A stretch of DNA of 15,000 nucleotides from Eimeria necatrix. Taxonomy: Eukaryota > Apicomplexa > Conoidasida > Eucoccidiorida > Eimeriidae. This document shows positions 7,893-14,655 of this stretch, piece by piece (the first letter of the stretch is position 1; the number at the start of each line of letters is the position of its first letter). A program made the position numbers and the translations under genes. The notes under the pieces were generated by a model. That model saw nothing but the letters and a program-made list of their open reading frames with translations. It did no database searches and was not told where the DNA came from. The DNA is taken from positions 16,766 to 31,765 of the forward strand of contig NW_013654805.1 in the NCBI RefSeq assembly GCF_000499385.1, in the 5' to 3' direction.

Positions 7893-8760
7893 CTAGCTAG
7901 CTAGCTAGCTAGCTAGCCAGCCAGCTAGCTAGCTAGCTAGCTGGCCAGCTAGCTAGCTAGCTAGCGGGTCGGCTAGCTGGCTAGCGAACTCCTCAGCAAG
8001 AGAAGCGCCGATCCAGCTTCTGAGGCGCCTATTTAGGGGACCCGCTATCCAGCCAGCTAGCTGGCTAGCTAGATAGCTAGCTGGTTGGCTGGCTAGCTAG
8101 CTGGCTAGATAGCTAGATAGCTAGCCAGCTAGCTAGCCAGCCAACTGGCCAGCTCGAGGACCTTCTGCTGCCCGTCGAGGCCCAGACGGGCTAGCTGAGG
8201 AGCTAGCTAGCTGCTGCAGTGGCTAGCTAGCTGCTGCAGTGGCTAGCTAGCTGCTCCAGCAGCTAGCTAGCTCTTCCGGTGGCTAGCTAGCTCTCCGCTA
8301 CCCACCAACTTGACAGCGAGCTTAGAGAGGTGCTGCCGTCAGCCAGTCCCAACGCATAGCCTGGCTAGCTGGCTAGCCAGCCAGCTAGCCATTAGCGTTG
8401 CCAGCTAGTAAGCAGTGTGGCTAGCTAGCTAGCTAGCTAGCTGGCCAGCTAGCCATTAGCGTGGCTAGCTAGCCAGGGACCGTTTAGCCCCCTTTTTGCT
8501 GCTAAAGCTTCACTGCGACTTTCTCTCAACTAATTCTCTGGCGCTGCCGGACTGCGTAGCTAGCTAGCTAGCTAGCCAGCTAGCTAGCAGTGAAGTTCAG
8601 CTAGCTAGCCACAGACTCAACTAGCTAGCTAGCTGGCTAGCTAGCTGGCTAGCTGTCATCTAGGTGCACCTTCGCGTCAGCAAACGAAAGAGACCTTAAA
8701 GAGCTTTTCAACTCGCAGTGTTGCACCGCACCAAGTTCACAGGCAGCTAGCTAGCCAGCC
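7893..8760. repeat. (CTAG)n-rich block with unique islands
   Basis: About 870 bases dominated by CTAGCTAG and CCAGCTAGC tracts, broken by unique islands of 40-90 bases (about 7985-8050, 8155-8195, 8290-8365, 8475-8557 and 8657-8740). In UTP18 a similar tract is intronic and the islands beside it are exons. Here I could not assemble a coding sequence from the islands. The block lies downstream of RPS16. Confidence 0.8.
8201..8300 (+). repeat. 20-base tandem repeat, five copies
   Basis: Five consecutive 20-base units of the form GGCTAGCTAGCTGCTGCAGT start at 8201, 8221, 8241, 8261 and 8281. The first half is constant and the last ten bases drift from unit to unit. It is embedded in the CTAG block. 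Confidence 0.9.
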
Positions 8761-8866
8761 GGCCACCGCAGCGCTGCCGCAGCCACCAGCACCAGGACGC
8801 GCCCCGGTGCTGCCAGCAGCACCCGCCCGCCGCCGCCGCTGCAGCAGCTGCTGCTGCTGCAGCAGC

Positions 8867-9742
8867 TCAACGGTAAGACTTCTGGTAGCGCGCGCGGGCC
8901 CCAGGGCCCCCGAACTTCTTCGGCTCGCAACGGCGAGGGTCTGCAACGACTAAAGAGCGGTCGCAGGCCACGAGGGCGTCTCGGATTTCGCGTTTGGTGG
9001 CTTCGTCCACGTCTGCGCGCAAACCCTAAACCCTAAACCCTAAACCCTAAACCCTAAACCCTAAACCCTAAGCCCTGGGCGCTGGGCGGGCCTGGGCGCT
9101 GCCTGGGCGGGCGGGGGGCGGGGCGCCGCCTCCAGGGCGCGAAACGAAACGCGGGGCAGACGCCGGCGGCGTTTGGAGAGCCAAACCCTAAACCCTAAAC
9201 CCTAAACCCTAAACCCTAAACCCTAAACCCTCACACTTCTGGTGGTAGGCCACAACCCCCTTGGCAATGGCCTGGCGAATGGCGTAAACTTGCGAGACGA
9301 AACCGCCGCCCCGAACCCGCACGCGAATGTCAATGCCCTCGAAGCGGTTCTTGCCTGCCGCGCAAACCCTAAACCCTAAACCCTAAACCCTAAACCCTAA
9401 ACCCTAAACCCTAAACCCTCGCCGGAGGGCTCCGCCGGACTGCTGCTCCCCGCGGCATCCCCGGCAGGCGCCCAACCCCTGCAGCGCCCAACCCAACCCC
9501 TGCCCAGCCCAAACCAAACCCCAAACCCCAAACCCTAAACCCTAAACCCTAAACCCTAAACCCTCACCCAGCACCAGGATGGACTCGCAGGCCTTCACCC
9601 GCAGGGCCTCGGGCTTCAGCAAATGCAGGGGGGCCCCATTGACCCTTATGAGGCCCTGGCCTTCAGTGCAGAGGGCAACAGCAACAGCAGTTTTCTTGCG
9701 GCCGAAGGTCTGCACCCTCCGGGTCCTCCGGGCCTCAGACAT
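8867..9742 (-). CDS. RPS16: 40S ribosomal protein S16 (uS9), three exons
   Basis: This is a structural protein of the small ribosomal subunit; the conserved C-terminal tail of the family reaches the decoding centre. Exons on the minus strand are 9742-9568, 9354-9235 and 9012-8867, with stop TGA at 8869-8867. They join to 441 bases, or 146 residues, the same length as human S16. Visible family motifs are [14 protein letters not shown] near the N-terminus, LIRVNG, then [20 protein letters not shown] and the invariant tail [14 protein letters not shown]. Both introns are phase 1, GT-AG, and the joins restore conserved residues (LVLG|KNRF and QK-Y-VDEA). The introns are 213 and 222 bases and begin GTGAGGGTTTAGGG, so a telomere-type array starts within the donor. 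The ATG is preceded by CTGCTGCAG|AAG, which suggests a leader intron. The gene is divergent from RPL13. No homopolymer run enters the coding exons. Confidence 0.97.
9013..9234 (-). repeat. RPS16 intron 2: array, spacer, array of TTTAGGG
   Basis: Seven perfect heptamers (9183-9231) adjoin the donor and seven more (9021-9069) adjoin the acceptor. Between them is a GC-rich spacer of about 110 bases with GGGCGCTGGGCGGGCCTGGG-like repeats. On the transcript both arrays are the G-rich TTTAGGG strand. Confidence 0.95.
9355..9567 (-). repeat. RPS16 intron 1: array, spacer, array of TTTAGGG
   Basis: Five perfect heptamers (9530-9564) adjoin the donor, preceded by degenerate AAACCCC copies. Eight perfect heptamers (9364-9419) adjoin the acceptor GCGCGGCAG. 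The spacer (about 9420-9520) is GC-rich and different from that of intron 2. Confidence 0.95.
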
Positions 9743-9747
9743 CTTCT

Positions 9748-9791
<44 letters not shown>

Positions 9792-9892
9792 TGAGGGGCC
9801 CCGGCGAAAAGGGGGGCGAGTGTTCAGCAAGAGGAGGTCTGTTTAGGTGCACTGCGATTCAGGTGTACAGCCACCGCACAGCCCATGCATGT

Positions 9893-9923
<31 letters not shown>

Positions 9924-9972
9924 CGGCGGCTGCTGCTGCTGCTGCTGCTGCAGCTGCTGCTGCTGCCGTTGC
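9893..9972. repeat. (CAG)n-(CTG)n inverted repeat
   Basis: About eight CAG triplets (9895-9920) are followed by GAGCGGCGG and then seven CTG triplets, then further CTG after CAG. The two arms are complementary and could fold into a hairpin of some 20 base pairs in either strand or in RNA. Confidence 0.7.
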
Positions 9973-10061
9973 TGCCTTGACGCATGCGCTCGTGCTAAAG
10001 AATACGAAAAGGAAAAAGAATACCGCTGGAGAGGCCAGGCCCCGAATCCGCAGTGCGGGGC

Positions 10062-10112
<51 letters not shown>

Positions 10113-10583
10113 GGGGCTACCTTGGTCGAGTCTGGAGAAGGAGGCAAACAGAAAGACAAACGAGGAGGGTTTCCTTCAAGTAATAAGTTTAATGGCGCCG
10201 TGGCGCGTTTGCTGCTGCTGCTGCTGCAGTCGAGGCTGCAGCAGCCCTGCAGCAGCCGCGGCTGCTGCTGCAGCGGCTGCTGTGGGGAAGAAGTACAGCA
10301 GCCGCAGCAGCAGCTGCTGCTGCTGCTGCATGCTGCTGCTGCGCTTCTCGGGAGTTCTTTTTCTCTTCTTTAGACCTTTCGTGGCTGCTGACCTTGAGCT
10401 TGCTGCTGCTTCCCCGAGGTACGGTTACCGTGCTGCTGCTGTCCGCTGCAGCGGAGCTGCTGCTGCTGCTGCTGCGTAAAGTTCTTAAATCTGTTTTTTT
10501 GCTGAATTAAAACTTTTCGTTTGCCCATTTGCCCCCCACGGCTCTAGGCCTCCCGAGCGGCCCCGCGCGCTGCCCGGCACTCC

Positions 10584-10790
10584 GTTCTAGGGTTTAGGGT
10601 TTAGGGTTTAGGGTTTAGGGTTTAGGGTTTAGGGTTTCGCCTCCAGACCCCTGCATTTGCCCCTCTCCCTTCCCAGCCGTTGCCGCCGCACTTGCCCCGC
10701 GCGGCCAGGCCCGGGCCGGGTGTATTGCCTAGGGTTTGGGGTTTAGGGTTTAGGGTTTAGGGTTTAGGGTTTAGGGTTTAGGGTTTGCAG
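10584..10790 (+). other. Probable leader (5' UTR) intron of RPL13
   Basis: Two TTTAGGG arrays (10588-10637 and 10731-10786) flank a GC-rich spacer, the same layout as the proven introns of RPS16 and RPL13. The right end, GGGTTTGCAG, is an acceptor six bases before the RPL13 ATG. If the GT at 10584-10585 is the donor, the intron is 207 bases, within the 201-222 range of its siblings. The donor GTTCTAGG is weak, so the left boundary is a guess; the acceptor is stronger. Confidence 0.5.
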
Positions 10791-10796
10791 GCGAAG

Positions 10797-11408
10797 ATGG
10801 TGAGCCGCTCGGCCCAGCTGCCCAACGCCCACTTCCGCAAGGACTGGCAGCGCTTCGTCCGCACCTGGTTCGACCAGCCCGCGCGCAAGCAGCGCCGCAG
10901 ACTCCAGCGACAAAAAAAAGCTGCCAAACTCGGAGTCCGGTCAGCTGCTGCTGCTGCTGCTGCTGCTGCGGGTGGTGCTGCTGCTGCTGCTGCTGCTGCT
11001 GCGGGTGGTGCTGCTGCTGCTGCGGGTGGTGCTGCTGCTGCTGCGGGTGCTGCTGCTGCTGCTGCTGCGGGTGGTGCTGCTGCTGCTGCGGGTGGTGCTG
11101 CTGCTGCGGGTGCTGCTGCTGCTGCTGCGGGTGGTGCTGCTGCTGCGGGTGGTGCTGCTGCTGCGGGTGGTGCTGCTGCTGCTGCGGATGGTGCTGCTGC
11201 TGCGGGTGGTGCTGCTGCTGCAATGGTGCTGCTGCTGCAATGGTGCTGCTGCTGCTCTTGCTGCTGCAGTGGTGCTGCTGCTCTGCTGCTGCTGCTTGTG
11301 CTGCTGCTGCTTGTGCTGCTGCTGCTGCGGCGTGGAAGCGGGCGGCGGAGTGGTCAGTTGCGGACTGTACGCAAGCCTGTGGCGCAGCCAGACGCGGCTG
11401 AGGGCCCA

Positions 11409-11451
<43 letters not shown>

Positions 11452-11554
11452 AGACCGTTGGGCCTGCTGCGGCCAGCTGTGCGCTGCCCCACGCAGAAGT
11501 ACAACATCAAGCTGAGGGAAGGGCGCGGCTTCACCCTGGAGGAGCTGAAGGTGC

Positions 11555-11616
<62 letters not shown>

Positions 11617-12894
11617 ACGCGGGCAGCTAGCTTGCTGCTGCTTGCTGCTGCAGGCCGTGGGCATTTCCCCCCGAGTGGCCTTGTCCATTGGCATTGCTGT
11701 GGACCACCGCCGCCGCAACAGAAGCCAAGAGTCTCTTAACACAAATGTGAATCGCCTCAAACTCTACCTCAGCAAACTGGTTCTCTTCCAGGTCCGTTCT
11801 TTGCTGCTGCTGCTGCTGCTGCTCTTCTGCTGCTGCTGCTGCAGCAGGGTCTCGTGCTGCTGCGTCTGCTGCTCTTCTGCTCCTCCTGTTGCCAGTTTGC
11901 TGCACTTTGCTGCGTTTCCTGGTGCTGCGGCTGCTGCTCTTGCTGCTGCTGCTCTTGCTGCTGCTGCTCTTGCCGCTGCTGCTGCTGCTTCGATTCGAAT
12001 TGTTTGTTTAATGGCTTTTTTGAAAAGTTTCTTTTTGCTGCAGCGCGGGTCTAAGGCGAAGAAGGGTTTGGCTGGCGTGCCTGCGGACACCCCCAAGTCG
12101 CAAATTCAAAACGTGAAACAGGCGAAAATTGCGGATTCGCTGCCGATCGAGCGGCCCCGGAAGAAGATCCGCGTGAGTTTTTGGGAAATAAAAGAAATAA
12201 AACATTAATTTTGCAAAAAAATGGAAAAAAAACGAAGAAAAATGATCAAGTGGAAGGCGATCGGCGGCGATCGCCGGCGGCCGCCGCCCGAGCTGCCTGT
12301 ACACCCCAACTCTTCAGGTGTACAGACACCTCAGCAGCTGCAGCAAAACAAAAGGGCTTTTGATGATCACTTTTATTATTTCGCAGCCTCAAAAGGCAAT
12401 GGCGTTTTCGAAATCTGCAATGCTGATGCCCTCTGCTGCGCCGGCCGAGCTAGGGTTTAGGGTTTGCGAGCGCTAGGGTTTGCGGGAGCTAGGGTTTAGG
12501 GTTTGCGGGGGTTTGCGAGGGTTTCGGTTTTGCTGCTGCTGCTGCTGCTGAGGGTTTGCAGGCCAGGGTGATAACGGAGGAAGAGAGGAAGTTCCGCGCC
12601 TATGCCACTCTCAGGAAGCAGCTCAGAGACGCGAAGAACGTGAGGGTTTAGGGTTTAGGGTTTAGGGTTTAGGGTTTGGATAAGTTCTGTAGATGGGTGC
12701 GGGGGCGAGGGGCTGGCGAGGCAGCCGAGGGTTTGTAACTAAGGCCGAGGGTTTAGTTGGGGTTGCAAGTGAGGTTTTCTCGGGGTGTAGGGTTTAGGGT
12801 TTAGGGTTTAGGGTTTAGGGTTTGCGCTTGTGCTTCTCAGGTTGGCAAGCACGCCAAGAAGCTCGCAGAGGAAGCAGAGGCAGCAAACAAGTAA
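10797..12894 (+). CDS. RPL13: 60S ribosomal protein L13 (eL13), six exons
   Basis: This is a structural protein of the large ribosomal subunit. Exons are 10797-10939, 11454-11550, 11654-11791, 12044-12172, 12562-12639 and 12841-12894 (stop TAA). They total 639 bases, or 212 residues, against 211 in human L13. Family motifs appear in order: [40 protein letters not shown] then [22 protein letters not shown] then [39 protein letters not shown]; and a lysine/alanine-rich tail. All introns have GT and AG ends. Introns 1-3 are CTG-rich and end in TGCTGCAG or CTGCTGCAG; introns 4 and 5 carry TTTAGGG repeats. Intron 1 is phase 2 (CG|A gives Arg) and the rest are phase 0. The ATG is preceded by GGGTTTGCAG|GCGAAG, probably a leader intron. 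Exons carry no homopolymer tracts. Confidence 0.97.
10943..11453 (+). repeat. RPL13 intron 1: GGTG(CTG)nCGG minisatellite and CTG run
   Basis: From 10943 to about 11240 some thirteen to fifteen units of CGGGTGGTG(CTG)n follow one another, with n from two to seven. A roughly 80-base unique stretch (11331-11410) comes next, then a CTG run ending CTGCAG at the acceptor (11453). Everything is a multiple of three, so long stop-free frames result on both strands (Ala/Gly, or His-His-Pro-Gln on the minus strand). The exon join 10939/11454 reproduces the conserved L13 sequence, so the block is intronic. Confidence 0.92.
11551..11653 (+). repeat. RPL13 intron 2, CTG tract
   Basis: The donor GTGCGT is followed immediately by a CTG run of about nineteen units, then CACGCGGGCAGCTAGC and CTTGCTGCTGCAG at the acceptor. 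At 103 bases it is the shortest of the well-supported introns. Confidence 0.92.
11792..12043 (+). repeat. RPL13 intron 3, CTG/CTC-rich and stop-free in frame
   Basis: This 252-base intron consists of CTG and CTC triplets with CTTGCTGCTG repeats at 11935-11975, and a T-rich 3' end TTTCTTTTTGCTGCAG. Its length is a multiple of three and it has no stop in the host frame. Family alignment of flanking exons argues that it is normally removed. Confidence 0.88.
12173..12561 (+). other. RPL13 intron 4 with GTGTAC element and degenerate TTTAGGG copies
   Basis: The donor is GTGAGTTTT, followed by A-rich sequence (12181-12245), a GC-rich patch with GCGATCGCCGGCGGCC, and a pair of GTGTAC-type sites (12298-12330). 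A degenerate TTTAGGG cluster (12451-12530) with GGGTTTGCGAGCG and GGGTTTGCGGGAG variants comes next. A short CTG run and GAGGGTTTGCAG form the acceptor. It thus combines an AT-rich, a CTG and a telomere-type part. Confidence 0.85.
12640..12840 (+). repeat. RPL13 intron 5: array, spacer, array of TTTAGGG
   Basis: The donor reads GTGAGGGTTTAGGG, identical to RPS16 intron 1. The first array spans 12643-12677 and the second 12788-12823, followed by GCGCTTGTGCTTCTCAG. The 110-base spacer is GC-rich and unrelated by eye to the RPS16 spacers. Length is 201 bases. Confidence 0.95.
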
Positions 12895-12976
12895 ATAAAC
12901 CCTTGAGCTTTCTTCTTGCTGCAGCAGCGCTGCAGCAAGCTGCTGCAGCAGCGCTGCAGCAAGCTGCAGCAGCAGC
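12894..12976 (+). other. RPL13 3' flank with AATAAA and perfect inverted repeats
   Basis: AATAAA overlaps the stop codon (12894-12899). Bases 12916-12938 form a perfect inverted repeat, TTGCTGCAGC-AGC-GCTGCAGCAA (ten-base arms). The pattern is repeated almost immediately at 12939-12968. A stable stem-loop just after the stop codon is expected in RNA. Confidence 0.6.
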
Positions 12977-12979
12977 AAC

Positions 12980-13110
12980 CCCACCAAAACACCACCCCGG
13001 CAGCTCCTGGCGCCCGCCCATCTGCACTGTGGGCGGGTTGGGGGGCCCCCCGGGGGCCCCAACTTTTGTTCTTTTTGTGCAAGGGACAGCTTTGAATATT
13101 TGGGTTTGGA
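12980..13110. other. Intergenic stretch downstream of RPL13
   Basis: This contains GGGGGGCCCCCCGGGGGCCCC at 13038-13058 and a pyrimidine-rich stretch. No gene is recognised. Short open frames on both strands are shadows. Confidence 0.4.
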
Positions 13111-13116
13111 CGAGTT

Positions 13117-13180
13117 TGCATGCGGGCTGCTGAGGTGTACGTACACCGTAGAGTTCAGCAGTTGGGGTGTACAGACAGAG
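13117..13180. promoter_or_regulatory. TGCATGCGG, GTGTACGTACAC and GGGGTGTACAGAC cluster
   Basis: TGCATGCGG (13117-13125) is followed after nine bases by GTGTACGTACAC (13135-13146), as at 6928-6955. AGAGTT and GTTGGGGTGTACAGAC follow (to about 13177). The last part is echoed in reverse orientation in RPL13 intron 4 (12298-12330). It could be a promoter element of an unrecognised neighbour or a dispersed repeat. Confidence 0.4.
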
Positions 13181-13759
13181 GCAGCAGCAGCAACAAAAGC
13201 TGCCAACTAATTTGACCCCACAAATGTGTATTAATTAGCGCAGAGACAAATAGATAAAGAGACGAAGTTTATGCAGAGAGGCACAGAGCTGAGGCAGCAG
13301 CAGCTGCTGCTGCTGCTGCTGCAGCAGCAGCAGAGAGCTCTTTTGCTGCTGCAGCGTGCCAGCCTGTTGAGCTAATTGCTCTTGCTGCAGCTGGCGGGGC
13401 CTGGGCAGCCGCAGCGAAAGGGAATAACTGGAAAAGAGCTTTAAATGGAGATTTAGAATTAAAATAAAATGCAATAAATTAAAAGTTAAGACAAAGTGCA
13501 GCAAATTGAGTGGCTTTTACCCGGAGCTGCTGCTGCTGCTGCTGCTGCGAGCCCCGGGCGTGGGCTGGAGGGCGGGGGTGAGGCGGGAGAGATGAGCGGT
13601 CTTTGGGGTCTTTTTGGAGCTCTCGACTTCGAAAAAAAGATTTTTGTTTTTAATTTTGCAAATTAAACAATTAAATTTATTATTTAAAGGCATTAAGTGC
13701 AGCAGCGGCGGGCGGGTGGGCTGTTTGCTGCCCCTGTACAGGTCTACACACTACACCCA

Positions 13760-13880
13760 GCACGGCCTCTGAAGCTTTATTTCGTCGAAATACCTGCAGT
13801 TTAGTGTCCAGTTAATTTGCTCAATTGTTTATTTATTTTATTTATTTTATTGTTTTATTTGTTTTGTTTATTTATTTGCA
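13760..13880 (+). repeat. AT-rich duplicated block, copy 1
   Basis: The segment CAGTTAATTTGCTCAATTG followed by TTTATTTATTTTATTTATTTTATT recurs about 390 bases downstream (14150-14272). Similarity extends upstream through CTGAAGCTT and a CCTGCnGTTTA stretch, so the copies are about 110 bases long. Copy 1 has small insertions relative to copy 2. Confidence 0.75.
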
Positions 13881-14149
13881 AAAAAGTCTCATGTCTGTCT
13901 CGTCGATTCGCTCTTTCTCGGAGCCCTAGGGGGGAGGCCGCACAGCTGCCGGCGCTGTCGCCAGCCCCAGTCTTCACCGAATTTCCGCACATTTCACCTT
14001 TTCTTTGGAACTGAATAATTATTTTTATTATTTGTTTCTTATTTGGAGGTTTTTTTCCGCCTTTAGTGCCGCGTTTCCTTGCAGATCGCTAGCTAGCTAT
14101 TTTCTAGGCCACTGGCGAGCCCCATTGCAGTGTCTCAGCACTGCAGGCG

Positions 14150-14272
14150 GCGGCCGCGGCGCCACTGAAGCTTCGCGAGAACCCCCTGCGGTTTATTTTC
14201 AGTTAATTTGCTCAATTGTTTATTTATTTTATTTATTTTATTATTTTATTTATTTTATTCATTCATTTGCAC
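14150..14272 (+). repeat. AT-rich duplicated block, copy 2
   Basis: This is the partner of 13760-13880, with CTGAAGCTT near 14165 and CAGTTAATTTGCTCAATTG near 14200. It ends ATTTGCACACGCAG, which would be a usable acceptor for the GC-rich segment that follows. Confidence 0.75.
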
Positions 14273-14613
14273 ACGCAGAAGCAGCGGCGCGGCCCCGCAG
14301 CGGCCCCCAGCAGCGCCGACACTCATCGACAGCAGGGCCCCTGCTGGGCCACCGGCTTCCACGACAGCAGCAAGGCTGCTGCTTGCTGCAGCTTTTTGCT
14401 GCGCTGCAGCAGCAAAAGACTTCGAAAACTCTTTAAAGAAGCAGCATTTGTGTCTTGTGGTGCTTTTGGCCCGCGGAGTTCCCCCAAACTTGAGTCTACG
14501 GGGCCCCAGCAGCAGCAGCAGCGGTCTGCCGCCCCAGGGCCACTGCTGCAGGCCTCCCCCAAGGACCACTGGTCACCCCCGTGCGTGCCAGTGGCCCTTT
14601 GCTGCTGCAACCC

Positions 14614-14655
<42 letters not shown>

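Larger units (their letters stand above)
9743..10796. promoter_or_regulatory. Divergent RPS16/RPL13 leader and promoter region
   Basis: These 1054 bases separate the two start codons, so both promoters should lie here. Candidate sites are CGCATGCG (9981-9988) and CATGCATG (9884-9891), both of the TGCATGC type. A TGCATGC-type motif has been reported in Toxoplasma ribosomal protein promoters. AGGTGTACAG at 9861-9870 is a half copy of the GTGTAC palindrome. Repeats include CAG runs at about 9748-9791, 9895-9920 and 10063-10112, and CTG-rich stretches at 9930-9975 and 10210-10480. Long Ala-, Ser- or Gln-rich frames here have no family features and are probably leader or intron sequence. No TATA box was identified. 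Confidence 0.6.

Noticed and set aside
8290..8365. A tRNA or small RNA in a unique island.
   Set aside because: I could not find a cloverleaf or the conserved tRNA boxes by eye; kept only as an open question in the findings.
10785..11630. A plus-strand frame that begins with L13 sequence and runs on into Ala/Gly repeats.
   Set aside because: L13 homology stops at 10939 and resumes in a different phase at 11454, so the repeat is an intron, not a C-terminal extension.
10771..11760. A 329-codon minus-strand frame full of HHPQQQ units.
   Set aside because: It is the reverse of the RPL13 intron 1 minisatellite and of the L13 exons; exon joins on the plus strand account for the region.
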